Shown: positions 45,157-53,980 of the stretch, in pieces
Position numbering within the stretch: the stretch's first letter is position 1
Layout of the letters: each line of letters begins with the position of its first letter
The notes under the pieces: model-generated
The model's input: the letters and a program-made list of their open reading frames with translations, nothing else
Database searches by the model: none
What the model was told of the DNA's origin: nothing
Program-made: the position numbers and the translations under genes
Assembly (NCBI GenBank): GCA_963741405.1
Contig: CAVUHX010000037.1
Coordinates: 1 to 64,000 of the forward strand
Source: Roseiarcus sp963741405
Lineage (GTDB): Bacteria; Pseudomonadota; Alphaproteobacteria; Rhizobiales; Beijerinckiaceae
Direction: 5' to 3'
Length of the DNA stretch: 64,000 nt

Positions 45157-46143
45157 TCACACCGCGCCAATTCGCATCAGATCGTGGAAATGGACGATCC
45201 CGACGACCATTCCGCGCTCGACGACGAGAAGCGCAGAGATTTTGCGGCTGATGTTTTCCAGCGCTTCGGCAACGAGCGCGTCGGGATCGATCGTCCGGGG
45301 CTTGCGGGTCATCACCTCGGCGACCGGCGTATCCAGCGAGAAATCCGCCTTCAAATGGCGGCGAAGATCGCCGTCGGTGACGATTCCGACCAGCCTGTCG
45401 CCGTCGAACGCCGCGACGCAGCCGAACCCCTTCGACGACATCTCCATGATCGCCTCCGCCATGCGCGCGTTCGCCGCGATGCGCGGGATGCGGTCGCCGG
45501 TATGCATCACGTCGCGGACGTGCTGCAGCTTGGCCCCGAGCTTGCCGCCGGGATGGAGGGCCCGGAAATCGCGTGCGGTGAAGCCGCGGCCCTCGAGCAG
45601 CGCGATCGCCAGCGCATCGCCCAGCACGAGCTGCATGGTCGTTGAGGTCGTCGGCGCAAGCCCGTTCGGGCAGGCCTCGTCGGCGTGAGGCATGGTGAGG
45701 CACACGTCCGCCCCGCGCCCGAGCGTGCTGTCGGCGTTGGCGGTCATGGCGATCAGCGGGATCGCGTAGCGCTTGGCGAAGGTGATGATCGCCGCGAGTT
45801 CGACCGTCTCGCCGGACCAGGAGATGGCGAGCACGACGTCACCGTTCAGCACCATTCCGAGGTCGCCGTGGCTCGCTTCCGCCGGGTGAACGAAGGAGGC
45901 CGGCTGCCCGGTCGAGGCGAGGGTCGCGGCGATCTTGCGGCCGATGTGCCCGGACTTGCCCATGCCGGAGACGATGACCCGGCCGCTCGCGGCCGCGATC
46001 GTTTCGACGGCGCGGGAAAATGCGGCGCCAAGCCCGTCTTTGCTCGCGATCCGGATCGCCGCCTCGAGCGCCTCGAGCCCGCGGCGTTCGTTCTCGATCG
46101 TTCGGATAGCCGAAAGCACGGCGCTCGCTTGTTCGTGAATCAT
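45157..46143 (-). CDS. kdsD: Arabinose-5-phosphate isomerase (KdsD/KpsF)
   Basis: A 328-residue enzyme converting ribulose-5-phosphate to arabinose-5-phosphate, the first step to KDO for lipopolysaccharide. The SIS domain has VIVSGMGKSGHIGRKIAATLASTG, HPAEASHGDLGMV and AISWSGET; two CBS domains follow (DVMHTGDRIPRI and VAEVMTRKPRTI). I start at the ATG at 46143 with AGAGGA upstream. It lies 55 bases after galU on the same strand, so the two may be co-transcribed for envelope sugar supply. Its 3' end marks the right limit of the transposon block. Confidence 0.94.
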   Translation of the reverse strand: MIHEQASAVLSAIRTIENERRGLEALEAAIRIASKDGLGAAFSRAVETIAAASGRVIVSGMGKSGHIGRKIAATLASTGQPASFVHPAEASHGDLGMVLNGDVVLAISWSGETVELAAIITFAKRYAIPLIAMTANADSTLGRGADVCLTMPHADEACPNGLAPTTSTTMQLVLGDALAIALLEGRGFTARDFRALHPGGKLGAKLQHVRDVMHTGDRIPRIAANARMAEAIMEMSSKGFGCVAAFDGDRLVGIVTDGDLRRHLKADFSLDTPVAEVMTRKPRTIDPDALVAEALENISRKISALLVVERGMVVGIVHFHDLMRIGAV

Positions 46144-46198
46144 GGCGTCCTCTAGCACCGAAGGGGCCGAGGCGAAACTTCGGCGAAAAGATTGGCGG

Positions 46199-47104
46199 CT
46201 ACTTCGGCGCGGGCGCAAACCCCAGCTTGCGCAATTCTTCCCTGAGGCCCGGAGCGAGGTCGTACCGGGTGAGGGCGAAGGCGAGGTTGGCGGTTAGGAA
46301 GCCCAGCCGCGAGCCGCAGTCGAAGGTGCCCCCGTCGAAGCGCACGCCGTGAAATTTCTGCGTGCGGGCGAGCTGGATCATGCCGTCGGTCAGTTGAACC
46401 TCACCGCCGGCGCCCTTGTCGACCAGCTCGAGGATCTGGAAGATCTCGGGTTGCAGAATGTAGCGTCCGGAGATGATGAGATTGGACGGCGCCTTTCCGG
46501 GCTTCGGCTTCTCGACCATACCGGTGATTTCGCACATGTACCCGTCGTCGTCGCCGACCGCGACGACGCCATATTGATGGGTGTCCTCGGGGGGCACCTC
46601 CTCGACGGCCAGCACGTTGCCGCCGAACTTGTCATAGGCCTCGACGCACTGGGCGAGACACCGGCCGCGGCGCGCGCCTTCCTTGGTCACCATGTCGGGC
46701 AGGAGCACCGCGAACGGCTCGTCGCCGACAATCTCGCGGGCGCACCAGACCGCGTGGCCGAGGCCGAGCGGGGCCTGCTGGCGGGTGAAGCTGGTCGCCC
46801 CCGCGGGAGGCAGATCGGCCATCAGCGCTGCGTATTCGGCCCCCTTGCCGCGCCGCTTGAGCGTATCCTCGAGCTCGTAGGACGAATCGAAATGGTCCTC
46901 GATGACGCCCTTGTTGCGGCCGGTGACGAAAATGAAATGCTCGATCCCGGCCTCGCGCGCCTCGTCGACGACATATTGCAGGATCGGACGGTCGACGACG
47001 GTCAGCATCTCCTTGGGGATCGCCTTTGTCGCCGGCAGGAAGCGGGTGCCGAGGCCCGCGACGGGAAGCACGGCCTTGCGGAGCGGTTTTCTCATCATAC
47101 TCAT
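46199..47104 (-). CDS. galU: UTP-glucose-1-phosphate uridylyltransferase
   Basis: A 301-residue nucleotidyltransferase that makes UDP-glucose from UTP and glucose-1-phosphate. Motifs: KAVLPVAGLGTRFLPATKAIPKEML, FVTGRNKGVIEDHFD, PLGLGHAVWCAREIVG with its uridine pocket, PDMVTKEG, GMVEKPKPGKAPSNL and FDGGTFDCGSRLG. It is divergent from galE, whose product uses UDP-glucose. Confidence 0.95.
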   Translation of the reverse strand: MSMMRKPLRKAVLPVAGLGTRFLPATKAIPKEMLTVVDRPILQYVVDEAREAGIEHFIFVTGRNKGVIEDHFDSSYELEDTLKRRGKGAEYAALMADLPPAGATSFTRQQAPLGLGHAVWCAREIVGDEPFAVLLPDMVTKEGARRGRCLAQCVEAYDKFGGNVLAVEEVPPEDTHQYGVVAVGDDDGYMCEITGMVEKPKPGKAPSNLIISGRYILQPEIFQILELVDKGAGGEVQLTDGMIQLARTQKFHGVRFDGGTFDCGSRLGFLTANLAFALTRYDLAPGLREELRKLGFAPAPK

Positions 47105-47231
47105 CGCTGCGGGAGTGGATGACAGAAGGTTGGAGAGCCCGGAAGGAGAATCTGCTACCGCTTAGCAGGTCCGGCGCCGACGATCCATGCGGCATTTGGC
47201 CGGCGGGAACAAGGACGGGAAAGGCCCTGAC

Positions 47232-48230
47232 ATGACCGTATTGGTGACCGGGGGCGCGGGCTATATCGGCGGCCACATGACGCTCGGGCTTCTCGACGCG
47301 GGCGAGCGCGTTGTCGTGCTCGACAATCTGTCGACCGGTTTCGACTGGGCGGCGCCGGACGAAGCGAAGCTCGTCGTCGGCGACATCGGCGACGCGGGTC
47401 TCGTCTCCCGGCTGATCGAGGAGCATGGGGTCGATGCGATCGCGCATTTCGCGGCGAAGATCGTGGTGCCGGAGTCGGTCGCCGATCCGCTTGGCTACTA
47501 TCTCAACAATACCTCGAACGCGCGCACGCTGATCGAGGCGGCCGTCAAGGGCGGGGTGAAGAGCTTCATCTTCTCCTCGACCGCCGCCGTCTACGGCGAG
47601 ACCTCGTCCGAGCCGGTGTCGGAAGAGACGCCGCTCGCGCCGATCTCGCCGTACGGGCGCTCGAAGCTGATGGTCGAGTGGATGCTCGAGGATGTCGACC
47701 GCGCCCATGACTTCCGCTTTGTCGCGCTGCGCTATTTCAACGTGGCCGGCGCTGATCCGAAAGGACGGCTCGGCCAGTCGACGCCGAACGCGACCCATCT
47801 CATCAAGCGCGGCGTGCAGACCGCGCTCGGCATGTACCCCTCGATGGAGATCTTCGGCCAGGACTACCCGACGCGCGACGGCACCTGCGTGCGCGACTAC
47901 ATCCAGGTGACCGATCTGGTCGACGCCCATCTCGACGCGCTCGCCTATCTGCGCGGCGGCGGGGCGAGCCTGGTGTGCAACTGCGGCTACGGCCACGGGC
48001 AGACGGTGAGCGAAGTGGTCGAGGTGGTGAAGCGGGTGTCGGGGGCCGATTTCAAGGTCGTCCTGTCGCCGCGCCGGCCGGGCGACCCGGCGACCGTCGT
48101 CGCCCGCGCCGACCGGGCCAAAAGCGTGCTGGGCTGGGCGCCAAGGCGCGACAACCTCGACGACATCGTTCGCCAGGCGCTCGACTGGGAGCGCCGCCTG
48201 CACAATAGGCTGCCCGGTCACAAGCCATAG
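47232..48230 (+). CDS. galE: UDP-glucose 4-epimerase
   Basis: A 332-residue short-chain dehydrogenase-type epimerase that interconverts UDP-glucose and UDP-galactose. NAD-binding TVLVTGGAGYIGGHM, catalytic SSTAAVYG and PYGRSKLMVEWML (Tyr-x3-Lys), ALRYFNVAGADP, and RDYIQVTDLVDAH. The start at 47232 follows 15 codons of weak in-frame sequence. Together with divergent GalU it supplies UDP-galactose for polysaccharide or LPS. Confidence 0.95.
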   Translation: MTVLVTGGAGYIGGHMTLGLLDAGERVVVLDNLSTGFDWAAPDEAKLVVGDIGDAGLVSRLIEEHGVDAIAHFAAKIVVPESVADPLGYYLNNTSNARTLIEAAVKGGVKSFIFSSTAAVYGETSSEPVSEETPLAPISPYGRSKLMVEWMLEDVDRAHDFRFVALRYFNVAGADPKGRLGQSTPNATHLIKRGVQTALGMYPSMEIFGQDYPTRDGTCVRDYIQVTDLVDAHLDALAYLRGGGASLVCNCGYGHGQTVSEVVEVVKRVSGADFKVVLSPRRPGDPATVVARADRAKSVLGWAPRRDNLDDIVRQALDWERRLHNRLPGHKP

Positions 48231-48340
48231 GCGCCGAAACGGGGAGCGCCGCTTCTTTTGCCTTTACAACCGCCTCGCCAGTCGGTTGATTGGCGCCAAT
48301 CAGGGCGGAGGAAGCGGATGCGTTCGGGCGACCGGCGGGA

Positions 48341-49096
48341 ATGAGCATGGACGACATTCTCGTCACCGAGGGCCTCTCCAAAAGCTTTGGGGATTTCCGG
48401 GCGGTCAGCGGCGTGTCGTTGCGCGTCGCCCGCGGGACGATCCACGCCCTGATCGGCCCCAACGGCGCCGGCAAGACGACCTGTTTCAACATGCTGACCA
48501 AATTCATCGCCCCGACCGGGGGGCGAATCACGTTCAACGGCCGCGACATCACCGCCATGCGCCCGGCCGACGTCGCCCGCCTCGGGCTCGTGCGCTCGTT
48601 CCAGATCTCCGCTGTCTTCCCGCATCTGACCGCGCTCGAAAACGTCCGGATCGCGCTGCAGCGGTTGCGCGGCGATTCGTTCGATTTCTGGCGGTCGAAG
48701 ACCGCCCTCGACCCGCTCAACGCCCGGGCGCACGACCTGCTCGACAGCGTCGGCCTCGCCTCGTTCGCCCATTCTCGTGCGGGCGAGATCTCCTACGGAC
48801 GCAAGCGGGCGCTCGAACTCGCGACGACTCTCGCGGTCGAGCCCGAGATGATGCTGCTCGACGAGCCGATGGCGGGCATGGGCCACGAGGACATCGACCG
48901 CATCGCCGCCCTCATCCGCCGGGTCTCGGCGAACCGCACGATCCTCATGGTCGAGCACAATCTGCAGGTCGTCGCAAATTTGTCGCACCGCATCACGGTG
49001 CTGACGCGCGGGCGGGTGCTGGCGGAAGGGGATTATCGCACGGTGTCGGAGAATCCGGAGGTCCGGGAGGCCTATATGGGAGCCGGGCATGGCTGA
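48341..49096 (+). CDS. livG: Branched-chain-type ABC transporter ATPase (LivG)
   Basis: A 251-residue ATPase: Walker A GPNGAGKTTCFNML, the LivG-type extra segment RPADVARLGLVRSFQISAVFP, signature ISYGRKRALELATTL, Walker B MMLLDEPMAGM, and switch MVEHNLQVV. It is the first of four transporter genes on the plus strand; a second ATG six bases later is also possible. The substrate class is amino acids, amides or related compounds. No periplasmic binding-protein gene lies in this set. Confidence 0.9.
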   Translation: MSMDDILVTEGLSKSFGDFRAVSGVSLRVARGTIHALIGPNGAGKTTCFNMLTKFIAPTGGRITFNGRDITAMRPADVARLGLVRSFQISAVFPHLTALENVRIALQRLRGDSFDFWRSKTALDPLNARAHDLLDSVGLASFAHSRAGEISYGRKRALELATTLAVEPEMMLLDEPMAGMGHEDIDRIAALIRRVSANRTILMVEHNLQVVANLSHRITVLTRGRVLAEGDYRTVSENPEVREAYMGAGHG

Positions 49097-49832
49097 GGCG
49101 GCGCAGGCGTCGAGGTCGGCGGCTGGCCGCGCGGCCGTGCTCCAGGTCAAGGGCCTGCAGGCCTGGTACAGCGAATCGCACATACTTCACGGAGTCGATC
49201 TCGACGTGCGGGAGGGCGAAGTCGTGACGCTGCTCGGGCGCAACGGCGCGGGCAAGACCACGACCCTCAAGGCAATCATGGGAATCGTCGCCAGGCGCCG
49301 CGGTTCGATCGTGTTTCGCGACCGCGAACTGGTCGGCCTGCCGATCGAGCGCATCGCGCGGCTCGGCGTCGCCCTTTGCCCGGAGGAGCGGGCGGTTTTC
49401 TCGACCCTCACGGTGAAGGAGAACCTCTTCCTGCCGCCACAGATCGCGAAGACCGGAGGGATGAGCGTCGAGCGAATCTACGCTCTCTTTCCCAACCTGC
49501 GCGAGCGGCTCTCAAGCGGCGGCGGCAAGCTGTCGGGCGGCGAGCAGCAGATGCTTGCGATCGCCCGGATCCTGCGCACCGGCGCGCGGTTCCTGATGCT
49601 CGACGAACCGACCGAGGGCCTCGCCCCGGTGATCATCCAGCAGATCGGCGCCACCATCGCCGAACTCAAGCGCGAGGGTTTCACCATCCTGCTTGTCGAG
49701 CAGAATTTCCGCTTCGCCTCGACCCTCGCCGATCGCTTCTTCGTCATGGAACACGGTCGAATCATCGATGCCTTCGCCAGCGCCGAACTCGCTGGAAGGA
49801 TGAAAATGCTGCACGAGGCGCTAGGGGTGTGA
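49089..49832 (+). CDS. livF: Branched-chain-type ABC transporter ATPase (LivF)
   Basis: A 247-residue ATPase overlapping the end of livG by eight bases. Walker A GRNGAGKTTTLKAIMG, PEERAVFSTLTVKENL, signature KLSGGEQQMLAIAR, Walker B LMLDEPTEGLAPVII, and LLVEQNFRFASTLADR. It pairs with LivG to power the importer. Confidence 0.92.
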   Translation: MAEAAQASRSAAGRAAVLQVKGLQAWYSESHILHGVDLDVREGEVVTLLGRNGAGKTTTLKAIMGIVARRRGSIVFRDRELVGLPIERIARLGVALCPEERAVFSTLTVKENLFLPPQIAKTGGMSVERIYALFPNLRERLSSGGGKLSGGEQQMLAIARILRTGARFLMLDEPTEGLAPVIIQQIGATIAELKREGFTILLVEQNFRFASTLADRFFVMEHGRIIDAFASAELAGRMKMLHEALGV

Positions 49833-49923
49833 TGATGAGCATCGAAGCATCGCCAGCCCTCACCCGTGCCGGCGTCAGCGGGCCGGATGACGGGAAGTGC
49901 GGCCGGGCGACCGGAGACCGCCC

Positions 49924-50814
49924 ATGACCCTCTTCGGCCACGTCATCAGCTGGCCGCAGCTTTACGGCCAGCTTCTGATCGGGCTCATCAACGGCTCGTT
50001 CTATGCGCTGCTCAGCCTCGGGCTCGCCGTCATTTTCGGCATGCTGACGATCGTCAATTTCGCTCACGGCGCCTTCTACATGATGGGCGCTTTCGGGGCC
50101 TATTTCCTGCTCAAGATCGTCGGCCTCGACTACTGGTGGGCGCTCGTCCTGTCGCCGATCCTGATCGGCGGCGTCGGCGCCGTTGTCGAGCGCCTGTTCC
50201 TGAAGCGCCTAGCGGGGTTCGATCCGCTCTACAGCCTGCTCCTGACCTTCGGCCTGGCGCTGATCATCCAGGGGCTGTTCCAGAATTATTTCGGCGCCTC
50301 CGGCATGCCATACGCCATCCCCAGGCAGCTCAGCGGGGCCTACAATCTTGGCTTCATGTTCCTGCCGATCTACCGCGGCTGGGTGATCGTCGCCTCGATG
50401 GTCGTCTGTTTCGGCACCTGGCTGGTCATCGAGAAGACCAAGCTCGGCGCCTATCTCCGGGCGGGGACGGAGAACCCGACCATGGTGCGCGCGTTCGGCA
50501 TCAACGTCCCGCGCATGGTGACGCTGACCTACGCTTTCGGCGTGGCGCTCGCCGCCTTCGCCGGCGTCCTCGCCGCCCCGATCAACCAGGTCCGGCCCGG
50601 CATGGGGGCGGACATCATCGCCGTTGTGTTCGCGGTGGTGGTGATCGGCGGCATGGGCTCGATCCTCGGCTCGATCCTGACCGGATTCGTGCTCGGCGTC
50701 GTCGAAGGCCTGACGAAAGTCTTCTACCCCGAGGCGTCGAACACGGTCGTGTTCGTGATCATGGCGATCGTGCTCCTGATCCGGCCGGCGGGCCTGTTCG
50801 GAAGGGCGGCCTGA
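49924..50814 (+). CDS. livH: Branched-chain-type ABC transporter permease (LivH)
   Basis: A 296-residue membrane protein with about eight hydrophobic segments. Family marks: LLIGLINGSFYALLSLGLAVIFGML, NFAHGAFYMMGAF, LEGLLL-like coupling loop RAGTENPTMVRAFGINV, and GGMGSILGSILTGFVLGVVEGL. The start at 49924 (TTTGG-independent, MTLFGHVISW) fits the family better than the earlier in-frame ATG at 49897. Confidence 0.92.
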   Translation: MTLFGHVISWPQLYGQLLIGLINGSFYALLSLGLAVIFGMLTIVNFAHGAFYMMGAFGAYFLLKIVGLDYWWALVLSPILIGGVGAVVERLFLKRLAGFDPLYSLLLTFGLALIIQGLFQNYFGASGMPYAIPRQLSGAYNLGFMFLPIYRGWVIVASMVVCFGTWLVIEKTKLGAYLRAGTENPTMVRAFGINVPRMVTLTYAFGVALAAFAGVLAAPINQVRPGMGADIIAVVFAVVVIGGMGSILGSILTGFVLGVVEGLTKVFYPEASNTVVFVIMAIVLLIRPAGLFGRAA

Positions 50815-50815
50815 G

Positions 50816-51781
50816 ATGAGCGCCGACGCCATGATCGCCGCCGACCACACTGAGCGCAACCGCAAGGCGAACGCCATTGCGTTCGGCGTGATGGTCGCGC
50901 TGATCGCGGTCGCGCCCTTCGTCGCCTATCCGTTTTTCGTCATGCAGGCATTGTGCTTCGCCCTGTTTGCCTGCGCTTTCAACCTGCTGATCGGCTACGT
51001 CAACCTGCTGTCGCTCGGCCACGCGATGTTCCTCGGCCTCGCGAGCTACGTCTGCGCCCATGCGGCGAAAGTGTGGGGCCTCGAGCCGGTCTCGGCGATC
51101 CTGCTCGGCGTGCTGGCGTCGGGGGCGCTCGGCCTCGTCACCGGGGCGCTCGCCATCCGCTCGATCGGCATCTATTTCGCCATGATCACCGTCGCCTTCT
51201 CGCAGATGGTCTACTTCGTCTGCGTCGAAGCGCCGTTCACCCATGGCGAGGACGGCATCCAGGCGGTGCCGCAGGGAAAGGCGCTCGGCCTCTTCGACCT
51301 GTCCAATCCCTGGATTTTGTACGTTTTCGTCGCAGTCGTGTTCCTGTTCGGCTTTCTCGCCATCCAGCGGATCGTCAATTCTCCATTCGGAGAGATATTG
51401 AAGGCCATTCGCGAGAACGAGCCGCGCGTCGTGTCGCTCGGCTACCGCTCGATGCAATACAAGCTCGCCGCCTTCACCCTGTCGGCGGCCCTCGCCGGCC
51501 TCGCCGGGGCGACCAAGGCGGTCGTCGCCCAGAACGCGTCGCTGACCGATGTCGCCTTCGCCATGTCAGGCGAGGTCGTGCTGATGACGCTGGTCGGTGG
51601 CATGGGCACGTTCTACGGGCCGGTCGTCGGGGCGCTGATCGTCGTCGCGATGCAGAACTATCTTGCCCAATTTGGCGAATGGGTGACCGTCATCCAGGGG
51701 GTCGTGTTCGTCGCCTGCGTGCTGGCGTTCCGCCGCGGGATCGTGGGTGAGTTGGCGGCGCGGGCGAAGATTTCGCTGTGA
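50816..51781 (+). CDS. livM: Branched-chain-type ABC transporter permease (LivM)
   Basis: A 321-residue permease that begins one base after the livH stop. Hallmarks: YVNLLSLGHAMFLGLASY, SIGIYFAMITVAFSQMVYF, RQ-type loop FGEILKAIRENEPRVVSLGY, LAGLAGATKAVVAQNASL and GGMGTFYGPVVGALIVV. It completes the LivGFHM set; in many genomes the binding protein is nearby, but here the next genes are on the opposite strand. Confidence 0.92.
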   Translation: MSADAMIAADHTERNRKANAIAFGVMVALIAVAPFVAYPFFVMQALCFALFACAFNLLIGYVNLLSLGHAMFLGLASYVCAHAAKVWGLEPVSAILLGVLASGALGLVTGALAIRSIGIYFAMITVAFSQMVYFVCVEAPFTHGEDGIQAVPQGKALGLFDLSNPWILYVFVAVVFLFGFLAIQRIVNSPFGEILKAIRENEPRVVSLGYRSMQYKLAAFTLSAALAGLAGATKAVVAQNASLTDVAFAMSGEVVLMTLVGGMGTFYGPVVGALIVVAMQNYLAQFGEWVTVIQGVVFVACVLAFRRGIVGELAARAKISL

Positions 51782-51947
51782 GGCGTCCACCGAAGGGCGT
51801 CGTGCGCAGGGCGCCTTGGCCTTCGGGATCAAGGTTGGAACAGCGCGCGAGGCGTTGCGCCGGGCAAGCATGGATCCCAACTTTTCGTGCGCCTCGCACG
51901 GCAGCGGCCCCTGTCGCGCCTAATAAAGGTAGATCGTCGCCGTTCGC

Positions 51948-52520
51948 CTATCGGGGAGCCGGAGGCGCGAATGGCGGCGCAACGGAGTTGCCGCGCCCCC
52001 ATGGCATGAAGGAATTCATCATGCCCGCCGCGGGTGCGACGCTGGCATCGAGGTTTCGCGTCGAATGCTGGATCAGCGCGACCGTGTTGGCGATGTGGTT
52101 GACGTCGCCGGCGATGCGATTCACGTCCACCCCCACCGCGCTCATGGTCTTGTCCATGTCGCCGAGCGAGCCGCGCATCACATGGATGTCGTCTCGCATG
52201 TCGGCGATCGAGCCATGCATATTGCTCATGATGCGCGCCATGGACTGCATCTGTTCGGTCATCCGCACCGTTTGCTCGACCATGCGGTGCGTGTCGACGG
52301 TCAGTTCGTAGATGAGGAAGAACCCGTAGGCCGAGAGGAGCAGAAATCCCGCCATACCTGCATAGACAATGAGTCGAAGCGTTTTGACTGCCACCGCCGC
52401 GCGCTCGAGATAGGCGAGATATTCGGGCGGCCGGTACTCCTGCGGCGGAAACACATGCGCCGGGTAATCGTGCTTCAACTCCTCCGGAGGGATCGTCCGC
52501 GTGGTCTGTGAGTGCGGCAT
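51948..52520 (-). CDS. Membrane-anchored coiled-coil protein, function unknown
   Basis: 190 residues. A Pro-rich cytoplasmic start (PPEELKHDYPAHVFPPQEYRPPEYL) is followed by one membrane helix (LIVYAGMAGFLLLSAYGFFLIYELTV), then a long heptad region (HRMVEQTVRMTEQMQSMARIMSNMHGSIADMRDDI through VNRIAGDVNHIANTVALIQHSTRN) and a short Met/Trp/Pro tail. The coiled coil would lie in the periplasm and is Met-rich. It is the last gene of the nine-gene minus-strand cluster that starts with the SCP2-like gene. I do not recognise a family; it could scaffold or sense at the membrane. Confidence 0.7.
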   Translation of the reverse strand: MPHSQTTRTIPPEELKHDYPAHVFPPQEYRPPEYLAYLERAAVAVKTLRLIVYAGMAGFLLLSAYGFFLIYELTVDTHRMVEQTVRMTEQMQSMARIMSNMHGSIADMRDDIHVMRGSLGDMDKTMSAVGVDVNRIAGDVNHIANTVALIQHSTRNLDASVAPAAGMMNSFMPWGRGNSVAPPFAPPAPR

Positions 52521-52605
52521 GGTTCAACCCTACCTTGCGCCGCGGACGAGAAAGCCGGCGCCAAAAGTCCTGAGCCCGGCCGGCCCGTGTCGCGGAGTTT
52601 GTTTT

Positions 52606-53214
52606 CTACGCTGCGACGGCGCTCGGGCGCGCCGCTGCGCCCTTTTTGACAGTCGCTCCAAGCGCCTTCAGTTCCGCATCGAGCTTGTCTGCAAGCGCCG
52701 GATCGTTGCGTCGAACGATTGAGGAGAGCGCGCTTGCGTGCGCGCCGTCGCCCGATCGCCCGAGTCGCAGGGCCGTTTCATAATAGGCGCTGTCGGCCTC
52801 TTGCAACTGGCCGGCGCTGAGATAGACGTTTCCGAGTTCGCCGCGCGCGTCGACGTCGTCCGGCGTTCTGGCCAGAAGGCCTTGGTAGAGCGAAATCGCC
52901 TGGCTGACGTCTCCCCGGGCGAAGGCGGAGCGCGCAGAGTCCAGCGTTTCCTGCGAGGATTGCGACGCCGCGACGACCGGCGCGGCGTCGACCGCCGGTG
53001 CGGGCGCAGGCGTCGCGGTCACTTCCGGCGCCGGCGGCGTTGTCTTACCGATCGTGCTGTTCGCCCATCGGTAGATCTGTTCGCCGCCCGCCTGCGCTTG
53101 CTGCGCGCCGTCACGCAGCAGCGCACGCAGTCCCGGCGAGAAGCCGCCGACCCAAACTCCAAGCAGGAAGAACACCACGGCATAGAAAAGCCAAGTCGTC
53201 AGACGTCCGATCAT
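52606..53214 (-). CDS. TPR-like membrane protein
   Basis: 202 residues from the ATG at 53214 (MIGRLTTWLFYAVVFFLLGVWVGGF), chosen because GGGAGAG lies six bases upstream of it. One N-terminal membrane helix, a Pro/Ala linker (TPPAPEVTATPAPAPAVDA), then tetratricopeptide-like repeats (ARSAFARGDVSQAISLYQGLLARTPDDVDARGELGNVYLSAGQLQEADSAYYETALRLG, given here in pieces by family pattern). TPR proteins bind partners. In this cluster it may organise the secreted or export components in the periplasm. No catalytic motif is seen. Confidence 0.72.
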   Translation of the reverse strand: MIGRLTTWLFYAVVFFLLGVWVGGFSPGLRALLRDGAQQAQAGGEQIYRWANSTIGKTTPPAPEVTATPAPAPAVDAAPVVAASQSSQETLDSARSAFARGDVSQAISLYQGLLARTPDDVDARGELGNVYLSAGQLQEADSAYYETALRLGRSGDGAHASALSSIVRRNDPALADKLDAELKALGATVKKGAAARPSAVAA

Positions 53215-53287
53215 TTGCAACTCTCCCGGGAGTTGCATCGGCGCTTACGCCGCCAACTCCCCTCTTTTTGCTTCGCAAATCCGTTGC

Positions 53288-53875
53288 TCATCGCCACGGA
53301 ATGCCCCCTCCGCCCGGGAACCCTCCCATGGAGCCGGGAAAACCGCCCGGGAACCCTCCCATGGAGCCGGGAAAACCGCCTGGGAACCCTCCCGTGGAAC
53401 CGGGAAAACCGCCCGGGAACCCGCCGAACGAGCCCGGATTGCCCAAAGGACTGCCGCCACCCCAGGGACTGCCGAAGCTTCCCGGATACCCGCCCAAAGG
53501 ACTGCCGCCACCCCAGGGACTGCCGAAGCTTCCCGGATACCCGCCCCAAGGACTGCCGCCACTCCAGGGACTTCCAAAGCTCCCCGGATAACCACCCCAA
53601 GGGCCGCCGTAGGCGCCGGGATAGCCGCCGTAGGCGCCGGGATAGCCACCGGGATAGCCTCCCAAGCCGCTGGGATAGCCACCGGGATAGCCTCCCAAGC
53701 CGCCGGGATAGCCACCGGGATAGCCTCCCAAGCCGCCGGGATAGCCCCAGGGACCGCCGCCATAAGGGCCGCCGGTCCAGGGGCTGCCCCCCCACCACTG
53801 CGCGTGCGCCGCGCCGGGCAGCGCGAACGCCGCCGCCAGCGCTGCGGCAGATACGAAACGCTTGATACTCGTCAT
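53288..53875 (-). CDS. Secreted Gly/Pro/Tyr-rich repeat protein 1
   Basis: 195 residues. A clear signal peptide (SIKRFVSAAALAAAFALPGA, then AHA-QWW) precedes an almost pure low-complexity mature chain. One region repeats GGYPGGYPGGLGGYPGG; the next repeats SPWGGGSPLGGYPGSFG; the last repeats FPGGFPGSMGGFPGG. There are no Cys residues. I start at the ATG at 53875 since the upstream 20 codons are not signal-like. It shares signal-peptide style with the next gene (AHAQW and AQAQW). Such sequences make flexible, self-associating coats. It belongs to the nine-gene cluster. Confidence 0.75.
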   Translation of the reverse strand: MTSIKRFVSAAALAAAFALPGAAHAQWWGGSPWTGGPYGGGPWGYPGGLGGYPGGYPGGLGGYPGGYPSGLGGYPGGYPGAYGGYPGAYGGPWGGYPGSFGSPWSGGSPWGGYPGSFGSPWGGGSPLGGYPGSFGSPWGGGSPLGNPGSFGGFPGGFPGSTGGFPGGFPGSMGGFPGGFPGSMGGFPGGGGIPWR

Positions 53876-53980
53876 GGCACGCTCCATCCTCCCGACGTCA
53901 ACGCCGAGGCCCCATCGGGCTTTGCCGGACGCCACCCGAGCCGAAGGCGAGGGCCGTGAACGGCCCTCGCCTCGACGCTT

